27,298 nucleotides of DNA from Sperchopsis tessellata (GCA_033557685.1 JAWQRN010000676.1:1-27298), one strand, 5' to 3'. Numbered from the stretch's first letter, positions 1 to 10,680 are shown. The notes: generated by a model from the sequence alone, not told the origin. Numbers and translations are program-made.

Positions 1-282
1 TTTAAGAAACGCAACTAACTACGTAAGGTTCTTAATTCTCGAACATTCTTCTTTTACGTCTTACTTAAAACGGCCTCGTGATACCAATTCATATAATTTA
101 TTAGTTTATGCATCCGAAATAAAATACGCACTTGATCCTTTTAAAGGGAATTATAATTTTAATTTAACTCGTATAAAGACTGGTTTACACCTGTCAGATT
201 AATATCAATTACTATTTAAAATCCCACGTATGTGCTTCTTAGTTCTGAGAAGATGCTAATACATGCCTAGTAAGGAGCATCT
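1..282. repeat. AT-rich leader with a dispersed repeat (repeat A)
   Basis: No coding potential is recognised here. About 1-230 aligns in the same order with 7855-8075 and its copy at +3413. Shared blocks are GCAACTAA near 11 and 7853, TTTAT followed by CATC(C/T)GAAA around 108, and TTAATATCAATTA(C/T)TATTT around 200 and 8043. Identity looks like roughly 65-75% with small gaps. The family is not recognised. It may be the sequence that PLE1 inserted into. Confidence 0.4.
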
Positions 283-1400
283 TTTGATGCAGTTTCATTA
301 TTCACCAATATCTCTATGGACTTATATATTTCCATTGTCTGAGATAATTGGCATTTAATTTCTCTAAATTGCTCAATTCCTCTTGACACTTTCATTGTTA
401 CTTTTGTATTTGAATGAACATACTTCGTGTTCAATAACACATATTACCTACAACTTTTCGGTTGTCCAACGGGCTCTAACTTATCACCTATCACTACCGA
501 TATTATTATGAATAGTTTCTTAGAAAAAGCTTCTGAATCTATATCCATTTCTTTTGGTTTTGTATTCCTTTATGTGGATGACATGGTGTGTAGCATGCCA
601 CAAGACAGTATCGACCTCACTTTGGATATATTTAACTCTTTTAACACACACGTATAGTTTACCGTGGAAAGAGAATCGAACTCATGTGTACCTCTTAGAT
701 ACCCTAGTGGCACATACTCCTGACAACCATGTTATACTGGATTGGTGCCAAAAAACTTCGGCCTCTGGCAGATTCATTAATTACCTGTCTTACCACCCTT
801 ATAAACAGAAGACTAACTTCGTTGTTGCGATGAAAAATCATATAATTCGCATTTCACATCATTCATTTCATGATACGAACCTATCAAATATTTTCAATAA
901 CAACTATCCTCAGTCTCTCATTCATAGATTGATTTTCTCAATACTTGGGACGACCAGACAACTCAGCTTTCCTAATATCTCTCAGGTAATACCTCCAGTC
1001 CAAAAACTATATCGCAAGTTTCCGTATGTGGATGGCCTATCACAAAAAAATCGCTAAGGTCTTCTCTAACACAAATTTTACGATATCCAATTGTAACTTG
1101 TTGCAAGTTAAGTCCTTCCATTCACCTTTGAAACACAAGATTCCCAACTTGATTAAATGTGACGTCATTTATCGTATTAGCGTTTAAATAAACGAATAAC
1201 GCAGCATTCTAGTTATGCTAGAGTAAAAGTAAAGTATTGTTCCCTGGCCACACATGTAGCATCATTACATCACGAAATGAATATAAAAAAATTGACATCC
1301 TTGAAGTCGAGCCCTTTTACTCTAAGATAATCTTTCTGGAGGCATATCGCTTCAACAAACTTAGTCTGAATACCATACACTTTAAGCGCACACACAAAAC
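283..1400 (+). pseudogene. PLE1: 5'-truncated Penelope-like element, RT plus GIY-YIG remnant
   Basis: This is a decayed Penelope-like retroelement protein (reverse transcriptase followed by a GIY-YIG endonuclease). RT motif A reads FDAVSLFTNI from 283. An in-frame TGA at 340 and TGA at 415 follow. Motif B reads GCPTGSNLSP from about 457, and the catalytic box YVDD is intact at 571-582. The frame breaks near 657-680. It resumes with a TSASGRFINYLSYHP stretch at about 754-798, which is a signature of insect Penelope-like RTs, and with N-YP-LI further on. GIY-YIG remains are VIYRI at about 1164 and ILEVEPFY...FLEAY...SLN at 1297-1371. The N-terminal third of a normal element is absent, so the copy is 5'-truncated. 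The stops and at least one frameshift make it non-functional. Family assignment is strong; the clade is not determined. Confidence 0.85.
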
Positions 1401-1612
1401 CTGTATACCACCTATACTTATTTGCATGCGTTGGATAAAACAAACAGACTGCCTCATCAAAGTAATTAACATGAACCTTTTACCACCCTTTTCGTATTGG
1501 TACCCTCTCTCCTTTTTTTCTTACGAATTCAAATTTCTCTCTTTCTCCTATTTTACGTTAAAATTCAAATTTAAACTAACATTTCATATTTCGAATTGAT
1601 AATAAAGTAATT
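1401..1612 (+). repeat. Probable 3' tail of PLE1
   Basis: The GIY-YIG remnant is followed by T-rich noncoding sequence that ends in AATAAAGTAATT at 1601-1612. The same 12 bases occur in the terminal region of PLE3 (minus strand, 24498-24487) just after its hammerhead-like fold. In PLE1 only TTTCGAAT at 1589-1596 is left where such a fold would sit, and no CTGA half is visible. The AATAAA could act as a polyadenylation signal. The exact element end is not defined. Confidence 0.4.
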
Positions 1613-4600
1613 GTTTGTTGTCACATTCCACAACATCATGGATATATGCACATATACAACCACCATACAACCCCGGATGTGTCAACTGCTGTTATATTAA
1701 CACCGTTTCCGACAAGAAACCAATGGAGGCATTAATTCCACAATAACTTGTTGCTTGCATTATGCAAATAAAAACGTGATTCTTAATAAGTGCTAACTTT
1801 TGTCCATTGTTTTGTAATCCTCTTCTTCCAATCAATTTCCTAGAAAATTATTCAGCCAGCTACTCTTTCACAAGAAAAATACAAGAAGGAGATGCTTCGC
1901 CTGTTTTCATCGAGCATAATTTTACCCTCTTCGTCGACTTGGTTTTACAACGACTCACTGGTAAGTGACTCTACTTGATATGCAATTCAAACACAGTCAA
2001 GTTTTGTTCGAATTATGTCAATTATCTCGTCCCTTAGAATACCAACTCACACATTGATTTTATTGGAAAACTGAATATGACTATTCTCAAAAACATAAGG
2101 ATTTTCGTTTTACCAGTACATACAATTACGTTTAATGACAAACATGTTCAAGAAAAAGGTCGACTAATTGTTAGATATATTTTTTAAAAACATTTTAATC
2201 GTTGACGAATTTTGAGTAAATTTTGGTCATAATCATCACTTAGTTTCATTAGCTACTCATTTACAGTATATAGAGAAAATATGTGTTCGCATTAACCACC
2301 TTATGCATTGAGCCAATGGAAATATGAATTCACTTAACTAATTTTGAAACGTGACGGGATCCATTGCAAAATGAATACGCATTTTGATATGTCTAGCTTC
2401 ATCCAGAATTTTTTGTTGATTATATTTATATTACGTACTGAAGCAGCTTCCTGAAATTTCCGTACTAAGTCAAGTACATATTATATTTTTACCCGCGGTT
2501 AGGTGAGCCCAAACATTTTCACTTCCGTAAGTGAAAATAACTTATATTCTCCCTGCTAGAGTATAAACCATTGTGAAAAAACTGTTTATCGTGACATTAA
2601 TACTATCACTGATAAATATCAAATTACTTTCGACCCCAAATTTTAAACCACGATAAATAACAGGTTTTCATTCTCTTCATAAAATTTTTCATCGCATTTT
2701 TTGCTAATTTCCGCTTAAAAACTATACTATTTGCACGCAATCGAGAATACACATTTTGAACATTTAATAACATAACTTTCTGTTTAGCGTACTAATACTG
2801 ATATGATTTAATTGTTGCTGTATCTCATATATGCACCAACCGATTTAAATTTGCTTACAAATATAAGAATTGTATGCCAAGTAAAATAAGGTATCACAAT
2901 ATATGAAGAGATATTTGAGATTTAAAAGTTGATGTATTCGACAGCAGTTTTGAACTTCCTCCTCAAAATCTAAATTAACTTGTTTTTTTTCTTAAAATCG
3001 TGTTCACTTTGGATCAAGAGTTATTCTATGGGGCAAGTTTTGAAATGAAAACGTATGTCAAACAGAGAATATAATTTGTGTAACGCAAATATATGCATGC
3101 TCAATGTAAATTGCCGTAAATTAATTAACAAGGGTTACAACATGTGTAATATTTTAAGAAAAACTTCCCAAACCTGATATATTTACAAAGGCTATTACTT
3201 TTATATGCGTAGCACCATAAATAATATGTACATAGTATTACTCTGTTTCACTTTTTATTTTAGTAGATAATTTTCAGACCACGTTTAGTCAAGAAATGTC
3301 CCAGTTTTCGTTAGTCACTGAAATGACTTTTATCATAAAGAATGTTTAATTTGTAGTTCAAAACAATGTAAAGTTTAATATGACATTAAATGCATTCTTT
3401 AAAAAGAACACTTTATTATTTAGTAATATTCTGATCTACTTTTAAAACTTTTGAAAAAAAAAGTTTAAGTTTACCTTATCTAATGGTCATAAAGAACAAA
3501 ATTCACTGAAAAAGTAATGGTACTAAATTTTAATATTGATAATACATTACTTCATAAAAATTTTAATAACAGGATTATTTTATTTACACTATTCTAGCAA
3601 TAACATAAGTGAAAAGCTTATTTTATTTAAAATAAATAAAAACAATGCATTTCTCATTTCATGTTTCATATCATGGTGGTAGACGGGTTTATTACAATAT
3701 CTTTAACAAATTTGGCAAAAATACGAACGAAAGAAATTCTCGCGTCCAATCCATTTATTGAGTAAATAAATAAACTTCTACGTTGTCGGGTATTTCTTAG
3801 TTCCAAAATTTAAATAAAAAGCTGAAACTCTTTCGAGTAAATTGTTTTGTTTTCCATGGCCAACTTATACAATAGAAAATGATACAATTAAAATTATGTG
3901 ATATTTAAAAACATAAGAAAGATTGACTTGCATGCCGCGATCACTTGTAATCTAATTCGATTAAAAGTCGCCGCTACCAGAATTGGAATACGGCTTTGTC
4001 GAATCGATAGGCTAGAACCTTGTGCTCATCGCCCATTTGTTTGACTAGGAAAGGTTTTAATTCTATAGTTTTGTTATTAATTCTAAAACAGAAAAATATG
4101 TATATGTATATAAATTTTGTTATTCTCTTCTATCTGCAACAACTTATGTTATAAAATAATGTAAGATAAATAGAACATTCCGTATGTATATAAATCAACA
4201 AAACGGGATAATAAACAAAAGTGAATTAATATAAAATTCGAACAGAAACAAAGTCCTAATATAGCAGCTTACTTCGATATAATATTTCTTGAATTTCAGA
4301 GTAAATATTGACAAATTGTTTCGAATATCACCAAGGCAATTTATTCCGTGTGAATGCCTACCAAACGATAACAAGCAGAGAGAATATCATATTTATTAAT
4401 AATGTAAACAACCTATTATTCAAGCATGAAAGAGGTTTACGCTAACAACAATAATCATATAATTTGATTGGTTCTACAGCAAATAAACACATTACTACAA
4501 ATTGGAAGCGCCTACTGCTCCAACGCTAAACATGTAGAAACGTATCGCACGGTCTAAGTACTCCATTAAAATATAATGACATATCGCCATATAGAGGTCG

Positions 4601-5570
4601 CTCTAACCACGCATATTATATAAAACAGCATTTTAAAATAGCTTAGAACTCCTTGAAGCTCGTCAAGGGTCCAGAAATTCAAAATACCTGGAAGTTGCCA
4701 AAGTTTCGTTATGCTCAACATGTCAATTCAAGAAAGTCAGTGTTAGGGAAACATATTAAAGTCGCCGTAATAAGTTTACAATCGTTTTTTCAGGAAAACT
4801 TTCCGTCGATACAAAAAGAAATACAAAATCTCAAAAGGATTGATATTGGAAGCGGAATAAATTATTAATTTACCATTTTCTTTCTTTTACAGCGTAAATA
4901 AACTATTTTAATCACGACAATGTTTGTTAAATATCCATTTTGGGGTTACCGTGCAACCAAAACATGGTTTTTAAAATGATGTCCGTGTGTTCTATTTTGT
5001 ACTTTGTACATTTACATTTTCTAAATGTTTTGTAACGCGCCTCTTACAAACATATACTTTGTTTTATTTTGGTTTGTTTCATTTTAATTTTATTTTAGGA
5101 CTACAGCTGAAATAACCCTGAATAAGAGGTATTTGTCTCGAACCATATTCGCATAATTAAATAAAATGTATAAAAATCAAGGGGTTTTTCGGACAACGTA
5201 TATTCAAACATGTATTTTAAACCTTTTTCATTTATCATAATATCTCAATTTACTAAATTTTTATACATGCAAGCATTAATATATGAACTTCTATATATTT
5301 TCCTCTTTTTTCCTACTTTATCATTTATATTTACTTAAGTTGTCCCTCTAAATTTATTTTTCTCTATCTTATATCCTTAAAATCAGTTAAGCTCCATAAT
5401 TTACAAAAATAATACCAACATTCTACCTCAAGTTTTGGTTTAATTCGTCACTAATTTTGTAGTTTCACTAAGAATAGTCCACGCAGATTGTTTGCTGGAT
5501 CTAAATGTACTATATAATAAATACTGTGATGTTTTTACGGGTTCACAAACAATAATTAAACAAGTTTAAA
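1613..5570. other. AT-rich noncoding stretch
   Basis: About 4 kb of AT-rich sequence with frequent stops in all frames. I see no conserved protein motif, tRNA-like fold, tandem array or convincing exon. An open frame at 4653-4868 (71 codons) starts at TTG and matches nothing I recognise. It is treated as chance. Confidence 0.5.
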
Positions 5571-5574
5571 AAGT

Positions 5575-5945
5575 TAATTAATATTGCTTCCATGGTCGCC
5601 AGTCTGCCAATACTTTTGGCGTTTTTATTTCCGATCACGTTATTAATAACAAAGTTGCTGATCGCCGGAATGAATGCTGTAGATACGGTGTTTCGAAGAA
5701 TACCACTTCTTATCAGTACAACTGCTTTTCCTATGCAGCTAAGCCTTCGTACAATATGCTATTCGGCTTTGTTCATATGAACTAAAAATCTGATGTAAGC
5801 CATATATGAGAGATAAGCACCTGTGTAACACTGAAGTTAGCGCTATAATACTTTAAAAGGAAATTCCTTCTACAGATAAATACCAAATCTGTTTATGCAA
5901 ATTAATATTGCTTCGATGGTCGGCAGTGTATTTTAATAGATCCGC
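5575..5945 (-). repeat. HHR-bearing retrozyme-like element, copy 1
   Basis: This is slightly more than one monomer of a tandem-type repeat. ATATTGCTTC(C/G)ATGGTCG at 5581 recurs at 5905, giving a 324-bp period. The family landmarks on the minus strand are GACCAT-GAAG-AATATTAATT, a stretch containing TTCATATGAAC, then the hammerhead at 5722-5676, then TTATTAATAACGTG and ATAAAAACGCCAAAAGTATT. The same landmarks occur in the same order on the plus strand at 8145-8580 and 11558-11993. The 62-codon open frame at 5592-5780 lies on the opposite strand of this repeat and is not a gene. The organisation matches metazoan retrozymes or HHR satellites, but the family itself is unnamed as far as I can tell. 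Confidence 0.7.
5676..5722 (-). ncRNA. Type I hammerhead ribozyme fold, core-mutated
   Basis: Read on the minus strand. Stem I pairs GTTGTA (5722-5717) with TACAGC (5681-5676), 6 pairs including one G-U. The first core strand is CTGATAA (5716-5710), where the conserved form is CTGANGA, so G8 is A here. Stem II is a perfect GAAG/CTTC (5709-5706 with 5698-5695) closing a 7-base loop. GAAA follows at 5694-5691. Stem III is short (ACA/TAT with one mismatch). The cleavage position would follow C at 5682. G8 supplies the general-acid 2'-OH in hammerheads, so this copy is probably inactive, but it shows the ancestral stem II clearly. Confidence 0.65.
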
Positions 5946-5960
5946 CGTTTTCAGGCGCAT

Positions 5961-6016
5961 GGTAAAAGGTTAACGAGTGCATTATGCGCACTCGCGTTAC
6001 CTTAAATTAACTTACC
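5961..6016. repeat. Strong imperfect hairpin
   Basis: CGAGTGC at 5974-5980 pairs with GCACTCG at 5988-5994 around the loop ATTATGC. The helix continues through a 2-base and a 1-base bulge (AAGGTTAA with TTACCTT, 5966-6003). An outer GGTAA/TTACC (5961-5965 with 6012-6016) could close it. It lies 15-20 bp beyond the right end of HHR element copy 1. The function is unknown. Confidence 0.5.
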
Positions 6017-6479
6017 ACCCGATAAGGACGAAAACGCATATAATTGGCCAAATTAAAGTAATTATTATTATAATAATTTACTTACGTATTTGTGATCATC
6101 GGTTAGGACTTACTCACGTTGTGTGAGTTTTGCAGGCTCGTTATGGAAATGGACTTGTCAATGGTTAGAAATAAGAGACATAATCTCTCGTCAACAAGTA
6201 TTACAATAATAGTTAAAGGAAAATAAATTATTACTGTGAGATCGTCTGAAGGATCGCGAGTAAAACTAAATATCTAAAACTATCTCGACAACACCGGGAA
6301 AAAAGTCACGCTAAAGATCTCAAGAGGAGAAAACTGCCAGTGTTGTCAAGAGAAGGTTCGTAATGACCTTCGACACAGATGTGCCGGGGTAGTTAATCCA
6401 ATGAGTCAACTACGTTAGGCCAGTTAACAGTTGAAACATAGAACACTGTATTGGTTCCCAACACTGTAACCAGTAGCAA

Positions 6480-7125
6480 ATAATGAGAAGGCACATTGGC
6501 TCCGCCCATATATAGCTGTTGATCTAGTATTTCGTATGAGAGTACACATTGCTTCCTCTCATTTACTGTTTGGACAAGTACAAAATCGTAAAGTATTAAA
6601 TGGTACATTGACTCGGTCCTTATACAGTTGTGTTACATAGTAAAACAGTTCCGCACGTGAAGGTATACACACACAGCCCCCTCTTGAATTGCACATGTTA
6701 GTGTTATATAGTTATATACCTTACAATATAGATAGGCCAATTGGCTCAGTCCTTACTTTAACCTAAACATGTATATATTGCGTCGATATGCGTAGTGCGA
6801 TGTAAAAATGCCACTTTCGCTCAGTCCTCACCTCAAGCTACACATTTTTGTGTTATGTCGATGATCGTAGTATGGTGTAAGAAAGGCCATTTTGGATCAG
6901 TCCTCACCCTAAGCTGGTTGTGTTACGTAACGAAGTGTGGTACGTAGTAGGAAGGTCATTTTGGCTCAGCCCTCACCTTAACCCACATATACCTGTGTTA
7001 CCTGTTAAAGGTGCAGATAAGTATAGGAAGGCACACACAGTCAACCCACACACAACCGCATCACCTAGTAGCTTGAAGAAGCGTATGGGAAGGCATACTG
7101 GCTCAGCCCATGCATGGTTATCTTT
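6480..7125. repeat. Degenerate minisatellite, unit about 61-76 bp
   Basis: The motif GGCTCAG(T/C)CCTCACC or a decayed form of it begins near 6743, 6818, 6894, 6963, 7039 and 7100. The spacings are 75, 76, 69, 76 and 61 bp. Weaker copies occur near 6498, 6610 and 6674. Each unit also tends to carry a TGTGTTA-type segment and a GGAAGG(C/T)CA segment before the next motif. Open frames at 6393-6608 (-) and 6920-7135 (+) run through the array and look like chance. Confidence 0.65.
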
Positions 7126-7526
7126 CTGGATGTGATTATAGGATTAATAGTAATAAGTTAAGATACGAAGGAATAATATACAGCCTTCACATATAGCCAG
7201 CTTATCTCCAAAATCACACATAAATGTTGCAATTTAGACACAAAGAAACGTTTATAACATTTAAATCATTAACTACAGGGTAACAATAAAGCGAAAAGCA
7301 ATATCTACCATGAATTATATTATAAAAACAAAACATTCTCTTCCGTACTGGTATATTTACTAAATGAAAGAAAACTGAATAATTAAATCACGATATGAAA
7401 CTTAAAGCTATAATGAACATTACAAATATGTTACAAATAAATTAATATAAATCGAGTCAACAAAGTCAACTTTATTGACAGACGAAGAAAGACTTATATA
7501 ATATAAATATTATATACTCATGCGTG
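7126..7526. other. AT-rich noncoding sequence left of the duplication
   Basis: No gene is seen. A perfect palindrome lies at 7495-7516: TATATAATAT (7495-7504) and ATATTATATA (7507-7516) separated by AA. It ends 10 bp before the left breakpoint of the 3.4-kb tandem duplication. Confidence 0.6.
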
Positions 7527-8219
7527 TTTCAATTTACAAAACAAAAGAAACTGTAAAAAAAAATCTCGAGAAACCTGGATTTAAAGTAATTATGTAAACT
7601 AAGAAATCTATCAATTCACCAAGTATTTGAAACAAATGTATATTATTAGGTTCGCTTACTGGGATACGGAGAACACAAGACACAGGCCACCTGATGGTTC
7701 ACTGACTCCACTATCTTTTTCTTAGTGTATATCATCTTCCAACTAATTCACTAAAAACTCTCTGGCTTGGACCGATGCTTTACATATATTTCTTAAAAAC
7801 TAACCTTATAATATATCTGTCTCATTTATATTTCATAATATTTAATATCAGCAACTAATGACATCAGTCTCTTATTTCTCGTACGACCTTGTTTTGCGTG
7901 CAACTAAATAGGTGTTGGTGCGTAAAACCTATTAAATGTAAGTTATAGGTTTATACATCTGAAACAAAATATACGCCTTGATACTTTTAACAGAATTACT
8001 GTTTAAGTTAGCACGTAGTATGACTCGTTTAAAATTTCCAAGTTAATATCAATTATTATTTAAAATAAGTAGATAGTATTAAATATATATTTTAATAAAA
8101 TAATCCGTTCTGTCACAATATAATACTTTTGGTATTTTTATTTCAGATTCTTAGTTCATATGAACGAAGCCAAATAGCATATTGTACGAAGGCTGAGCTT
8201 CATAGGGAATGCAGTTGTA

Positions 8220-8250
8220 CTGATGAGAAGTGGCATTCATTCCGGCATTC
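8220..8250 (+). ncRNA. Truncated hammerhead half
   Basis: CTGATGA at 8220-8226 and the first stem II strand GAAG are present. The second stem II strand, GAAA and stem III seen in copy 1 are missing. The sequence passes straight from GTGGCATTC to ATTCCGGC. This fits a deletion between short ATTC-type direct repeats that removed about 22-25 bp. It cannot fold as a ribozyme. The same structure sits at 11633-11663. Confidence 0.6.
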
Positions 8251-8464
8251 TGCAACTTTTGCAATATGTTATTAATAACGTGGTCGTAAATAGAAATGCC
8301 AAAAGTATTCTACACTGGCGACCATGGAAGTAATATTAATTTCCATAAACAGATTTGGCAATTATCTGTAGCAGGATTTTCCTATAAAAGTATTCTAGCG
8401 CTAACTGCAATATTAGATAGGTGCTTATCTCTCGAATATGGCTTACAGTCTGAGCTGCATGCTG

Positions 8465-8509
8465 TTGTACTGATGAGAAGTATTATTAGTCGAAACACCA
8501 TGTCTACAA
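8465..8509 (+). ncRNA. Type I hammerhead ribozyme with intact core
   Basis: Stem I pairs TTGTA (8465-8469) with TACAA (8505-8509), 5 perfect pairs. The first core strand CTGATGA (8470-8476) is fully conserved. The stem II segment 8477-8491 keeps only G-C and A-T at its base, followed by an A-G/G-A tandem; the sister copy at 5709-5695 has a perfect GAAG/CTTC there. GAAA is at 8492-8495. Stem III is ACA/TGT (8495-8497 with 8501-8503) with loop CCA. U16.1 and C17 are T8503 and C8504, so cleavage is predicted after 8504. The very short stem III is typical of retrozyme and Penelope HHRs. Self-cleavage is inferred; the weak stem II may reduce it. Confidence 0.7.
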
Positions 8510-8580
8510 AATTCATTCAGCAACTTTTGCAGTAGGTTCTTAATAACGTGGTCGAAAATAAAACTGCAAAAAGTATTATA

Positions 8581-10680
8581 AGATTAAAATGTATTCATTT
8601 TGTTTTTGTTTAGTTTACATTTAACACAATAATAAATTATAAAACTCTGTTATGACGGTGACATCCAATGCCACGTGACTGTGATTGTTTATCGACTGAC
8701 TCCTGATTGTGGCCGAGCTGTTTATATAGCCGGCCGGTATTCGTTTTAAGTGTTCTAAAAGACTACAGACTACTTCGGAAATGTTCAGTCTCTACTTATA
8801 TTATCTAGAACAAACTGGAGTCAACTAGTGATCTTCAGTGGTATGGGCTCCGCAGTAATTTCGTAACAATAAATACCTATTACCTATATTACTCGTACAT
8901 ATTTATAAAAACATAGCACACCAATTTTGTGTGTAAGCAATGCATAAATTGCAGAATAAAACTTATCGTTTACGTTCTACATACAACAAAAATGACGAAT
9001 AGATGTTTTAGACCCTAAACTAAATGTCCCTGTCTGCACTATCTTCTGCCAATTTAGATTATCCTGCTCATAAAGGTTGAATATGGTAAAAACCTCGAAC
9101 TTCATATTAATCCATGGCAAGTACAACACTCTAAATTACCTTAATATGGTCACATATCGACAGAACTTCTATTAGTATTAAAATTACTAAAAATAATCAG
9201 CTTACAACTAAATCAAGATAAGATATTTTTTTTAACTTTTGGACTGAGCACACTATATACTTAAAATCTAGCAAATTACATTTTGTAAGAACCAGACACG
9301 TCTACAACATACCCCACCAAGTCATTGTAATACTTGCCTGATTCTAGCAAAATGTACTTAGAAGATTACAGTGTAATTTACTTAGTCCCAAAACGGCTAA
9401 ATATTACCTTGTTTTAGCAGTAAGTCACTATCACCTTTTTACCTAATTATATTTTAAAAATTTATATTTTATATCAAAAAGTCCTATTTAATAATTTAGT
9501 GTGATCAAAGATGAGCCTAAATAACGATTATCTGTTATTAAATGAAAAAGTTACATGGTTACATTTACGAATATCATTTTAATTATTATTTTTAAAACGA
9601 ATATTTGCTGTCTTGTGGATATTCTTCATCGTTAAAGATAATACAGGATGTTGTTCTTCCACACATTTTATTTTAATTGCGGTTCATTTTCACCATTCAG
9701 GTCATTCTCAAGTTACATAAAAAACATTTACAAAAAAAAAAAATAAAACTGTAACTAAAACTTTAAAATATCCGTACCTTAATATATGTATGCTTTATAC
9801 AACTAAAAGACTGCAGCTTAGTAGGAGATAATGTTAGTTAGTACCAACATTAACACGAGGCATGAGATTTATAGGAAGTTAATGAAACAAAAGATTAGAT
9901 GAAAGGTTTTGCGAGTCATTACGGCTGTAGTTGGGATTACTGTGGAACCTAAAGCATTTGAGATATATTCCGTAATATTAAGTATGTGGCCTTTTGAAGG
10001 CAGATTTAAGAGTAGATAATTTTCAGAAGAAGTTACCTACAATATCACCCAAATCCTACAATTCGTGTCTAATGATATTATTATCAGACATCGTTCCACC
10101 CGCCCCCCTCACTACATACTGGCCATAAAAAAAATATACGGTTGACCCTAAAAGGATTAGCCTAAAACCAGAGTCTATAAGCTCGTCCGTGAATGTTAAG
10201 TCAATTATGTCGGCAAAATTGGCCAGTCATTATAAACTAGACATGAGCATATTCGGTCTATCCACCACTATACTGAAAAAATAAACTATTTCTAGTCACT
10301 GCACAGTGCAGTGAATTAATTTATTGAAGTATTTTCACTTGCCTTGAAAATGTCCCTTGCAACAGTGGACAATACGTCGGCACTTGTCAGAGCCTCTACA
10401 CACTTTTTCAAATGATTGTTTAAGCAGCATATTTTAGAACCTTAGGGAAATAATATATAGGTTTGTGTTACTCTAAGTTTGGTCATTACTTTTGTCATTC
10501 TTTATAAAATAAATCTGTGTGGTGATACATTTATTTAAAGAACGCATAACCTACTAAAACTTTTATATAAAACATTTCTTTGTAAATTAAAGCATCAAAA
10601 TTTTCAATTTCAACCCGATTCAGAAGATAAACTCTATAATAACCCAATAATGGCCTCTAACATTCACTTTTTAATTTCAG
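8581..10680. other. AT-rich noncoding sequence within unit 1
   Basis: No coding motif or structured RNA is recognised. It holds a CG-containing patch near 8660-8740 (CCACGTG, GGCCGAG, GCCGGCCGG) and an A12 run near 9732. It ends in a pyrimidine-rich acceptor-like sequence, TTTTTAATTTCAG, at 10668-10680. The same sequence at +3413 immediately precedes the GPCR exon, so part of it may be upstream intron or 5' flank of that gene. Confidence 0.5.

Larger units (their letters stand above)
8119..8580 (+). repeat. HHR-bearing retrozyme-like element, copy 2a, with terminal inverted repeats
   Basis: This is a partial tandem dimer of the HHR repeat. CTGATGAG occurs at 8220 and again at 8470, a 250-bp period that is shorter than 324 bp because of two internal deletions. 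The ends are inverted repeats: TATAATACTTTT at 8119-8130 and AAAAGTATTATA at 8569-8580 are exact reverse complements. The similarity extends imperfectly to about 23 bp. The left inverted end is joined in mid-monomer at AGATTCTTAGTTCATATGAAC (from about 8145). The first monomer has a hammerhead truncated by deletion; the second has an intact core. The 79-codon frame at 8296-8535 spans the repeat and is not supported as a gene. Confidence 0.7.

Noticed and set aside
4653..4868. 71-codon open frame
   Set aside because: TTG start and no motif I recognise; could be an exon, but nothing supports it.
5592..5780. 62-codon hydrophobic open frame on the plus strand
   Set aside because: It is the antisense of the HHR repeat monomer; the hydrophobicity comes from T-rich repeat sequence.
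6393..7135. Open frames on both strands across the minisatellite
   Set aside because: They follow the repeat units and show no conserved protein signature.
8296..8535. 79-codon open frame, repeated identically at 11709-11948
   Set aside because: It runs across the HHR repeat, ends inside it, matches no protein family, and its identity between copies is explained by the 3.4-kb duplication.
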